Assembly: GCF_030463535.1 (NCBI RefSeq)
Contig: NC_132901.1
Coordinates: 5,985,364 to 6,049,363 of the forward strand
From: Salminus brasiliensis
Lineage: Eukaryota; Chordata; Actinopteri; Characiformes; Bryconidae
DNA length: 64,000 nucleotides
Direction of reading: 5' to 3'
How positions within the stretch are numbered: the stretch's first letter is position 1; every line of letters starts with the position of its first letter. The notes below the pieces were generated by a model. That model was not told the origin of the DNA, searched no databases, and worked only from the letters and a program-made list of their open reading frames with translations. The position numbers and the translations under genes are program-made. Positions 34,362-46,300 of this stretch are shown piece after piece.

Positions 34362-37300
34362 GTAAGTGACAAATGTTGTGTAGAGATCTTAAAGTAGCCT
34401 GTACAGTTAGTAAACGCAAGCTGAATAAACTGAAAATTATTCATAGAGGCCATGAATAACCTATATATTTGGTGTATTTGGTATACGTTCAGTACGGACA
34501 CCAAAATTGGCCCCCATAATATGTATTATGAAATATGTATGTATAGTGTAGTAATTTTAGGCTATCATTAAAGTTTGTCAATTACTTATTAATATAATAT
34601 AAGAATACTTTTAGATACCAAATTACCATAAATTAATTGTAGGTTTTACCAATCACAAATTATAAACATATCAGTGCCATGAAATGAAACATGCACACAT
34701 AAAGTACAATATATATTTTACAGTTACAGTGTGACTTAGATTCGGACATGGGATGGAAAACTACTCTATAATCCTCAAGTGAGGGAGGGAGGGAGAGAGA
34801 GAGAGAAGCTTCAAACTCAATAATACATGTGTTCAGTCTGCCCGCCCCTTAACTCCCACCAATTTGCAGATTACGAGTGTTCGTAGGTGTCGCCCTGCTT
34901 GCTAAGCTCAGCTCTGTGCATGAATTATTTGGTGGTGTAGTGTAAGTGCAGTGCACCGGAGTCGCCTGAATGTGAAATGGGGGACTGTTATATTCCAGCC
35001 CACTTTGTTCTGTGTACAACCTTGGTATTAAGTTAAATAACTGTATGACATTTCGAATCAGTAAGCATAATCTTATCTGAAGTCATGGCTCGTTCTTTCA
35101 TTTCTTGCATAATTAGCGACAGTTGTGGTCATATTAAAATAGCTCTGGACTATGTGTGTGTGTGTGTGTGTGTGTGTCAAACATGTGCTCAATGCGTACA
35201 TTATAATTTAATTTAAAAAAAGCAACTACAAGAACCCCCCCTTTGTTTTACAAACAACCCAACTGTTAAAATTTTCGGTAATTTGAGCAGCAAAGCAATC
35301 ATTTGGGAATTCCTTAAGATGCACAATCATTGCATTTTCTGTAGGAAAATGTCTTATTAATGCAAACCAACTCAAATTCTAGCATGTGCTATTCTCTGTT
35401 GATGTTGAGGCTAGTGGGTTTGGTGCATGTCAGTTTTGAGGTTGTAAATAAATAATACAGGAGAAGGCTGTTCATGTTCAAAATATGCTCGCTATGCTGC
35501 CCAACCCCATTTTGAGAACCATGGCTATAGAGCAGTTCTGGCCATGGAGAGTAAAATACTTAGTTGACTAACAACATAACAAAGGTTGGAAAGAATGTTA
35601 CATAATGCTAAATGGCAAGTACTGTCTTAACTAAATAATAACAGTTCTTGATAGCTGTGTTTTAATTAATGGTTTTCATACTAGCAATATTAGCAGTTAT
35701 CAACAATTATACTGTTTTATATGCATAATAGGTCCAAATGTATATGGACACCCCTTCTAATGAATGCATTCAGCTACTTGCACCAATTGCTAACACAGAT
35801 GCGCAAACACATCTGTAGAAAAAAGTCCCTGTAGAGAGGTATTGCCAATAGGATAGGACTCTCTGCAGCAGATAAACAGGAACCTATTAACACCATGCCT
35901 AATGCCAGGCATGGGCTAGAGGGGTATAAAGCCCCTCAGTATTGAGCTGTGGAGCAGTGTAACTGTGTTCACTAGAATGATGGTGATCCATCCAATACTT
36001 TTGGGATGTATTGGGGATGAGGTGGGGTGGTGATCATCCAACATCCAGACCTCACTGACGCTCCTGTTGCTGAATGCAGTCAAATCTTCACAGCAGCACT
36101 CCATAAGGTAGAAAACCTTCCATGTACAGAAGAGAGTTAGTCAAAGTAGGCTGGGATGTTTGACACTGCTGGTAGACTCATATCAGATTCAGATTTACAC
36201 AATGGTCTTTGGCACACTCAAATGCAATTACTCCTTTTTGCCAATCGTTATTATCTGCTTTGTGACCTCTTCTCAATCTATGAATGTTGTACGCACATAC
36301 CACTGGTATTTGTAGTCTGATCATCCTTAAGCCATTGCAGGAGCCTGAAGTTACTACCACCATAAACACACAAGGTGACTAATTGGCAATGTTTCTTTTG
36401 AAAAACTATTCATTTAAAATAGAAATAGCACACACTACAGTGGGTGTGGGTGACATGCTAAATTCAGTTTAAATATAATTTGTACAAAATGCCCACCCTA
36501 ACAAGGACAGAAGTGCTTTGCAGTCTGTTTTGAGCCTGATCAAAGTCCTTCTTCCCATAGCTCCTATCTATGCTCTCTCTTCCCTCCATTCTCCTCTTTC
36601 TCCTTCTCTCTCTTTTCATCTCTCATCCTTCCTCTCTCTTCCTCTCTGCATTATTGAACAGAGTAAGTCATTTGGGATGCTCCTGACTAAATCTGCATGT
36701 TTCCATGCCCAGGCTTATCACCTCACCCTCCCTCTCCTGTGCACCCCCTTTCTCGTATTCACTTCTCTCCTGCAGCATTTCTGCTTGAGGAAGCTTTTTG
36801 ATGTTCAGCACCACACACACATTTCCTCTTTGTGTGGTGGTTCCAAATATTAGCTTTGTTTATTATCTTTGCTTCTTTACCTTTATACTTTTAAAGGTAC
36901 CTTTATACCCCTAAATGCTAATGAATACCAATTGTGAATTAAAGAAAAAATCGGAAGGGTTAAGGTACAGCTAATACCAAGACTCAAAAGGGAAAATTCC
37001 ATGAACACGAGGAAGAACCACTAGAGGAACCTAGACTCATCCAAATAATCCATTTTCCTATGAACTGGATAGTTGAAAGAGTACACAGATTACTGAAAAA
37101 TAATAGAATCTGTGGTTTTAAAGGGGGTATAAAATAGAATATTTACCCTTGGAATTGTGGTATATTGAGAGGTGCAAGGTAGTGACAAACCATGTTTTGT
37201 CCTCTTTTAAATCAAAATCAAATCAAATTTATTTGCATAGTGCTTTTTACAGCCATTGTTGTCACAAAGCAGCTTTACACAATCAATAATCAGTAAAAAC

Positions 37301-40300
37301 ACTGGAAATAAACAACATAAGAAGACATGAAAGCAAGCCAAAGTTGACAGTGGCAAGGAAAAAAACTCTCTCAGAGCAGGAGGAAAAAACCTTGAGAGGA
37401 ACCAAGACTCACATGGGGGGCCCGTCCTCCACTGGTCAGAAACTATTTATAAATTGTTGATGAAGATCTTTAGCAAAACCCACAAAAAAACCTTACAGCT
37501 AGCTGACCACACAGTGTGCTGAGAGAACCACAACACAGACTCGGAAATAATTACCAAAAACAAGCACAAGTAATGGTGTTCTATGCTGTGCGGCTGTGGA
37601 TTTTCTTAGTGACATAATTCAGCCATTAAAAGCAGAGCTTTGCTCAATTTAAACAGAAATTCAGTGTGTTTCATTTTAGGGTAAAATAACAGGGTGCTAA
37701 GTAGGCTTGTTAAATGGCATCTAAGCATTTTAATCCAATATGTTCAAGTCCAATACAACAACTTTGATACAAAGGACAATTTAGAGATAGTCAATGTCAC
37801 ATTTTAGGTAGATTTTACATCATATCATATAGGCCAACATATAGGCTTGATTTTGTTTTTTTGTTTAACCATGGTTCAATCAACTGAGACACATTTGGTG
37901 TGCTTCTTTACTTCTGCACTGGAGCTACAAGGCTAAAGTAGCTAAACATGTCTACATTTTCACTCCCTTCAAACTTTGTGAAGATTGTAAAGATGCTATA
38001 TAACTCTGGTTTTCAACTATTTAACCCTGCAAAGTATTCTCTGTCCCAGCACACCTTATTCCAGGGCTAATTAGCAAGCCCTTCATGAACTGGATCAGGT
38101 GTGTTATGTTGATGCACAGAAAATACCTGAAACTGTGCAGAAGAATTAGAGCTAAAAAAAACACAGTTGTGTTATCTGTATAAACGCACAAATACACTTC
38201 TCCTTTACAATTTGTAGGTTTAAATATTCATGTCTGTCAAATGCTCTTTAAGTCCTCTTTAAGTCCATACTCTTATTAAACATGGAGTTATGATTCATAT
38301 GCATTGCCATCTATCTCTTAACAGTCCAAGAGCTGCTGGAGGATGTGCTTACTGACAGCTGCTTCTATCCTTCTCAGCAAATGGTGAGTTTGACTCTTTG
38401 ACTTGACTTTCTCTAAAATAATCTAGACACCATGGCCTTGAGGGGGAGTAATGGATGTGTTTGTGATTTGTTTTTTTTTTTTTTTAGCCAGATGATCTTA
38501 TGTCCCTTGTGGTGGTCATGTTGTACGACCTCCAAGACAGGAAATTCCAGCCCAGGGAGCCAATGTCAGGAGAAGGGGAGGAGCCAATAGAGGAAGTGAG
38601 GCGGGTGGAGAGCAGCCTTTTTAGGTTAATACAAACATTACCTGTAACATTAAATTACCTTTTGAAATGTATTCAAAAGATGTCGTATTTAAGATGTACT
38701 GTAGGGTTAGGTAGCATTGGGAATATATACACATTCTTGACTTTTGGATTGGAAGTTTTAACTGTTTTTGAACCTAGATAACTAAAGTTGAGATCTAGCT
38801 AACATCAGCCACAATAACAGTGTTTCCTTTACAAAGGACTCATATAAAGGCACTAGTGTTTCAGATACAGATAATTGATTATTCATATTATAAATAACTC
38901 AGTTAGTAAATAACTCTAGCTATCAGCTTTTAAATTTAGCTCGGGGTTGTTTTATTTAGCTTGTGGTTGTTTCTATCATTATTTATTATCACAGTAAAAA
39001 GGAACAGCAGCAGTAAAACTTTCACATGATTAAACTTCAGCAATGGTCCTGAACCATTACTAGTTCTCATGAAAAATACACATGATGTCAGTTATTAAAT
39101 TAGTTGCCAACTAATTTGGTTATCTCTTAAGCCTAAAGAGTTCTTAAGAGTACCTGAGCCTCTTCACAACTTTAGTTAGAATTAGTGTTAAGTGTTTAGT
39201 TGAGAGAAGTTTTGCAGCATTCCTTATCTATTAATACTAATGAATTAATGTGTCAAACAAGTTCCACTGAAGGCATAATCTGTTGACTTTAACAAACTAG
39301 TCTATTTAAATCTCTTTGTGTATGTATTAGTTTTAGGACTAAACTGGCAGCCTCGTTGGCTCGCTGTAGAGTAAAGCGAAACCTGCTCTCTATCGATGAC
39401 ATCCTGCCAAAAAATCTGAGAGAAAAACACAGCAGAAAACACAAACTACCACTGTGTGCCTGGGTCAACACGCTCAGGATCAGGTACATGCATGCACAAC
39501 ACAAATGTGCACACTGTTACTATTGGACTATATGTGTGTCTTCACATCATCTAACTTCACAGTGTGGAGGACGTGAGTGAAACACTGAGGCAAGAGGGCT
39601 TCATCCAGGTGGACCCACACACACGTCTAAAGGGAAGTTTGTTTTGTAAAGAGGCAGACTGTCCCGACTTGCTGCTGTTTCCACACCAGGCTCAAGAAAA
39701 GCTGAATGAGACGTTACTGATGAAGGATCATTCACTTATAATACAGGTCAGACTCTAACTAAGGCACCCCTTCACATGAAATAGACTAGAGTAAGCTCAC
39801 ATACAGCCATGCATAATGTGTTCCCTTATATGCGAAAACTGTTTGGTCACTGTATCTTTTATCTGCATCTTGCCAGTGTACAGTTGGACTATGGTTGCAT
39901 AGTATCTGTTGATGTACAATGTGTTGGTGCTCCTCTATGTTTACATGCAGTGGTTCAGTATTGATCTAAGGCTACTATTCTCTGCTATGATTATGTAAAC
40001 AGTGCAGAATGATTATCATAGTCTAACTAAAATATTTTCTAAGCTAAGCTTATCCTGATTGAAACACATGGTCCAGGCTGAAATGATAGCTGGACAGTTC
40101 AAGACAATTTTCAACATGTGAAGTCTTAGATTGGTTCACTTACTCTCTCTTTTCAAGAAACACTGTGTGGTCACAGTCGTCTGAACAAAGCATGGTTCAG
40201 TTTACTTGCCCTGGCAAACTTTCACTCGCGTTATATCTGTCATAAAGCTGGCATTCTCAGCACAAGAGGAAACAATGAGGATCTGAGTTATCAATCAAAA

Positions 40301-43300
40301 ATCACTTAAACACTAGTCACAAACAGAAAACACAAATAGGGATTTGTGTGCCTGATCAGTTTTGGATGGATGGATTTCCTTGTGGAATGTTTGAAGCAGG
40401 TCATACAGTTCCAATGAACTGTTAAAGATTTGACAAGTTTGAGCAAAAACCTTTAGACAGTAAGGCAAAATATTGTCTGGACCTGGATCCTCCCTGACCT
40501 TGGTGAACGTCCTTCAGCGGCTAAATGAATAGCAACCATAGTTGGGTGGTGAAGACCCAATATTGGACTAGGAGAGTGTGAATTGGAGCTGGAGGGGTGT
40601 GAGAGTTGAGGTACCTCTAGGGGATGACTATTCATAGCGACTGATGTGTTGCAAATGTCAAAGTTGTCGCTGCTTATTGGAATATTCTTTGTGGTATTCA
40701 TCTTTCTAATAAAGTGGCCATTCGAAAAAAATTGTGTTTTTTCTTAAAGGCTAGGTTTTGCAGTCTGGCTGTGAGTGCAGTGCATCCCCTGTTGGTGAAA
40801 GGTGCAGATATTCTGATGGTAGGATCCTTTTCTGCTCAGACTGTGGCTCATGTAGCCATTCATGCTTCTGCCTATGACGCTCGCGTACACATCTGTGGGC
40901 TCCTCTCCAACCCCAGGGACAAGGATGGCCTACAATCTGCAGTCTCTGCAATTGGCTGCAAAAGTAAGAGCCTTCCATATCCACTTGTCTAATTTTGCAT
41001 GCAAAAGCACCATCATTTTACAGCAGTACACCAGACTGTTACTATGATTTTATCTTAATTGAAAGGTGATGCAAGGTGTGCTGCATAGCACACTTAAATC
41101 CCCAACTGCACTGCTATGGGTGGCTACTGCTTTTTATAAAACAGTGACAAACAGTATAGTTGTGATACAGTATCATGAAATACTAAAGAAATGATGCAAT
41201 AACGTATTCCTACAGAAGCATCAGCAGCCTCTAGATTAACAAACACCAATCAGCCATGACATTAGCACCACTGACAGGTGAAGTAAAAAACATTGATTAT
41301 CTTAATACTACAGTTGCTCCTGTGAAGGGGTGAGACGTATTAGGCAGCAAGTGACCAGTCAGTTGGGTGATGTGTTAAAAGCAGGAATGGGCCAACATAA
41401 GAACCTGAGCCACTTTGATAAGCACCAACTTGTGATGGCTAGACAACTGGGTCAGAACATCAGGCAGGTCTTGTGTTTTTTTTTCTGGTATACAGTGGTC
41501 AGTACCTACCAAAAGTGTTCCAACAAAGAACAACCGGTGACAGGGTCAAGGGTCTTTAATGTGATCCATAAAGGCTCCGCTTCACAACTTAAAGGATTTA
41601 AAAGATCTGCTGATAATGTCTTGGTGCCAGATACCTTCAGAGGACACCTTCAGAGGTGGAGTCCATGCCTGAAATGGTCAGATCTGCTGTGTGGGCACAA
41701 GGGCGACGTACTCAGTGTTTCGCAATAAAACTGCTAATGTTGCTAATGATGCTAATTTCATGGCTCACCAGTGTACATGCTAACACTTTTATAAACTGTA
41801 TAAACATTACATAAAGATTTCTACTTGTTAAGAATATTCCTAGTGGATCTGTTCTCCTGTGTCTGGAGTTACGTAAATGACTTTGATTTTATGTTCTTCA
41901 ACCAGAGGTGCAATCAGTGTATTGGCAGCTGTAACCTTCTGCATGACTAATGCATGTGCTATCTGTGTTTGAAGACGTGCAGTTTCTCTCGGATGCATTT
42001 GCTGGGCTCAATGAATGGGACTCGCACATTCAGAAGGTTCGGGTCATTCTACTGCTGCCACAGTGTACTGCTTCTGGGCTTTGTAACCCCATAGAGCACA
42101 TCCTCAGAGAGGGTGGAGGTACAGCAACAGAGAGAAGTCAAAAACCCCCCAATTCTTTGCTTATTTTTTTATTTTTTTTTTTTTTGGACTACAAACTAAA
42201 ACTGTCTATTTTAATCAGACAGGGAACTACTGCGGGATCTCTCTCAGGGTACCATCTCAGACACCAAACTGGAATCCTTGGTTACTAAACAGATGCAAGA
42301 TCTCAGCCATGCACTGACATGTAAGACACACAAACATACACACATGTAGATGTAGGATACAAACACGCACTGTTGGGTAAGACATTGTCAGTTTTAGATC
42401 AGTATTTTAACAGAGATAAACAACTAATGTGAAACATTACAGGGATACAAAATCCTTCACCTGACAACTGAGGTTATACATAGGGCCCAGCCCATCCCTT
42501 TCCCCCATACCCTAATCACGCACTACATCTGAAGTTTGATCAGGTAGGCACCTCCTTTGCTATGTTACTGTAGCTGTTTATGATCTCATCAATGTAATTT
42601 TCTATCATTAAATATTTGAAACTGAAATAAAACACAAATATAATGAAATCCTACACCTGCCAGTTAAGGTTGCGGGGGCCGTTTATGGGCCGATCAGCAA
42701 CGTTTTCATTAACAAACTAAAACCCATTGACACACCTCTAGTTCATGTCGTTGTCTTATACATTGTGAGCAACTCATCCATGACTTTTACAGTACAAACC
42801 TGGATCTGAAAACCACAGGCATATCTATAAGGGGGGTTTGAAACTGCTGTATTTTAAACCCCTCCAAATTACATTGCTCAACTATTAAGGGAACACTTAA
42901 TCACCACAGTATAACACAAAGTCAGATGAACAGTTGGTATTTTAAAGTATTTCAATCTATCCATTTAGCAAGAATAGGCGGTTGTGAATCAGTTTCACCT
43001 GTTTTGGTGCCACTTAAAGTTGCACCAAGGAGGTAAGCTCAAGACAACCCCTAAAAAGGGAATGGTTTTGCAGGTGGTGTGCAAAGATAATTGCTCTCTC
43101 TTTATCCTCCTTGAATGATTCTTCTCTAGTTTAAACCTTTATTAGGCCCTGGGTTCCTCCTGGTGGAGGGTGTCGGGAGGGCATACAGGCACGTGGGGGT
43201 GCATACACACTACTGAATCACATTAAAATTGAATCAGCCTATGATTTCAAACTTTTCACTTTGCTTTTTGTTGTGATTTGGAATCAAGCCCTCAGTGGCT

Positions 43301-46300
43301 CATTATTTCTTTGAACGTCTTTTTATGTCTAATTGAAAATCATTGATTTTCAGTGTTTCAGTGCTTAAAATGTTTTTTCATGAAGAGACGCTGTGTTATT
43401 TAAGGTGTTTTTTTGAGCAGTGAATTAATTGGTGTAACAATTATACCCCGAATGCAACCCAAATAACCAAGACAACTGCAACAACATTTACTTTTTTAGA
43501 TCAGTATTTTAGACCGGTGGTCTGCCTGTAAGGCAACTGATCAATAAAACCAACCACAACGATACCACAGAGTAGGCCAAGTACTCCTACTGGTAAGAAC
43601 AGGATCCTCAATCTCACTTTGAGGTGTATATTGAGGCGTGTAAACCTAGTTGTTCTTCATTGCCCACTGCACCACCTGATGACCCCAGTGTCGGCATCAG
43701 GCTGCTCTGCGGTATCCTCACATACACACCTAGGCAAGCAAGAGCAATTACATTTGCAATGCAAGAGTAATTTTCAATCAAATGCTTTTCACTATGCAGG
43801 TGTGTGGGTGTGTCTATGCATGAAAGATTCTGAATCTCCCCAGAGTAATTCTTTTGTCAGGCCATTTTCCACTGTCTCCTAGAAAACCAGCACCTTAGCT
43901 TGCCCTTAAGCTTTGTAGATAGTAATGAAGTCCCATTTTGTATTCATATTTACATCCTTGAGTAAAACTACCACTCTCTCTGCTTTCTTATATAGCAGAA
44001 GGTAAACTAGGGTGCCCATACATCCTCTCTTTCCTTGATATGTCTTCTTTTTGGGATCTAATATTTGCATTCATTTAAAGTCACTGTTTGTTTCTACAGT
44101 CGCCACACATTTCAAGTACCTGTTTTTACAGCATTAAGCATGTGTCCAAGTCCTGCCTTCTTGCTGCTACAACTGGTCTATATGTACCTGCATCTACATG
44201 CAACCAGTGGTGAAACTGTCTTCCACCACAGCTGATTAACACAGCCCGAAATGTCTAAATGCAAACCAGTTAGGTTGGTGTAATTTATAGCCTGTCCATC
44301 ACACCAGGAGGACTGAAAAGAGACTTAAATAAATGTTTATGTACTAATGGTTATTAACATATTTGCATAGTTTTCAATTTATTTAGCTCGTTCCCTCCCT
44401 CACACACACTTATTGCCATGGTCCTATCAGCTTAGGCCTACTTGAATCCCCCCAGACACAACGTCCTATCCTTGATGGCCACCCTTGGGTTCCCAGTGTC
44501 CAAACCAAAAATGGTCACCCTGGTTAAACACACATCAGTGCCATGTTGAATTGTGCTGCTACGTTAATGTGGCATGTTTCTGTTGATATTTATATGATTC
44601 CATCACATCTTCTGAACTGCAGTTCCCAAGGTGAACGCAGTGATCTACTGCACATGCTCCGTGTACAGAGAAGAGAACGAGCTGCTGGTGAGGAGAGCGC
44701 TCGAAAATGCGAGTGTCAAACCAAAGCTGCGGCCATTCAGGTACAAACCTCGCATGTGCCCACTCTTTGTCTTATTGCTACAGTTACACACTCCCACTTA
44801 GGCATTATGAATGAAAAATGATGAAAATTATGAATCATGATGAATTTTCACTATACTGCAAAACCAAAACCCTAAAACTCTTGTGTAACCGTCCTCATTT
44901 TATTTACACAAACCCAGACCGTGGCTTGTGAAAGCCTTTCAAGGTTAAACTAAATGGCTGCTTCAGGAGAATATGGCAGCAAAGCTTTAAAAAAATACAT
45001 AAATTAAAAAAAAAAAAATGCTAGGCTGACAGGAAATGTTGACCAGAGGAATACGCTTGGGGAAGCTGGGGAACCATAGCCAGGGATGCCAGATGAGGCG
45101 AGTAGGTGTTAGGTGGCTAAGCTAAAAGCTAACCCAGCTGAACAGCTACAATTTATTCAGCTAGGTAACTGTGCAGAGGACAGCAACATTAGTAACATAG
45201 TAAGAATCAGAAATAATTACTGAACATTATTACAATGCTCCTGTTAGTGTTATGTGACTTCTGTGAACCTTAGTGGTGTCATAAACCAGCCAATAAAAGC
45301 TATAATTTTCAGGGGTTGTTATTTGGTATTTAGAAAGCGCATTTCTCACCCAAACAAATTATGTACTTATTTTTATACATAAATTAAATACAATATCAAC
45401 GTAATAAAACTCAGAATGCTTTGTGCATATATTTTGGCATCTTTAAATTGGAGGTCCACTGATTTTTCAGTGGACTTGAAAGATCTATGTAAATTAATTT
45501 GCATTTTCAGATTTTGTTTCCTAAAAACAGTTTTAGTTTTGTTTTTATTTGGTTTCCATTTTAGTTTGTAGTGTTAAGAAGGTCTGTTCTCCACAGCTTT
45601 CTTTATGCACTGAAAAAAACACTTTGCAAATTTTTTTAATTATGTAGAATTTGTAAAAAAAATTGATTGAAATATCCTTTAATAAGATCAAGGGCCTGAA
45701 CTAACCAGGTCGACATGAGGCAATTAAATACAATTAGCACTGTGCAAACTGCATGCCTAAGTCATCACACGCTTGCTATGAGTCAGTACTAGTGTAATAA
45801 TCTCAAATATACTTGCTTAACATCCTCTGTCAAAGCTAACACACATACACTGTTTTGAGAATCAGTCCCAGTCACACACCGCTACCACCAATGATTGAAA
45901 ACTGTCAGTAACCATGACAACAGCAGCTCCTGTGGTCCAGCATATAATAAATTGTTGCTCTTTGAAAGCTCTTTATTAGCCACAATCCTTTTAGCACTTC
46001 ATGCAGCAGTTATCTGTCTAACACATACAGAAACGTATATATGCCCACCATGGAGAAGTGCATAAGTCTATAACCTCCGTCTCCAGAAGGGTTTCAGGGG
46101 CTGGCTGATGTTAATTATTGGCTATACCAGGCTTTTATTCTCCATACTCCATCTGTTTCTATACTTTCCCTTTTTTCATCCACCTTTTTTCCTGTGTGTC
46201 ATGGAAATCAGTGGCCTACTGATTCTAAATCCCACTGTTGTTAGTCTGTTTCTCTTTATAGTATAATAACAGACGGCCCTGACTGTGTTCTGGTTCTATA

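Larger units (their letters stand above)
34362..38324 (+). other. NSUN7 intron 1, non-coding
   Basis: Holds the repeats listed separately plus (GGGA)/(GA) runs near 34,785, a (GT)n tract at 35,154-35,177 and a pyrimidine-rich stretch at 36,560-36,650. No coding exon is evident. Confidence 0.6.

Noticed and set aside
41330-41728. 132-codon open frame in NSUN7 intron 6
   Set aside because: It is derived from a deleted Tc1-like transposase; the central catalytic region is absent.
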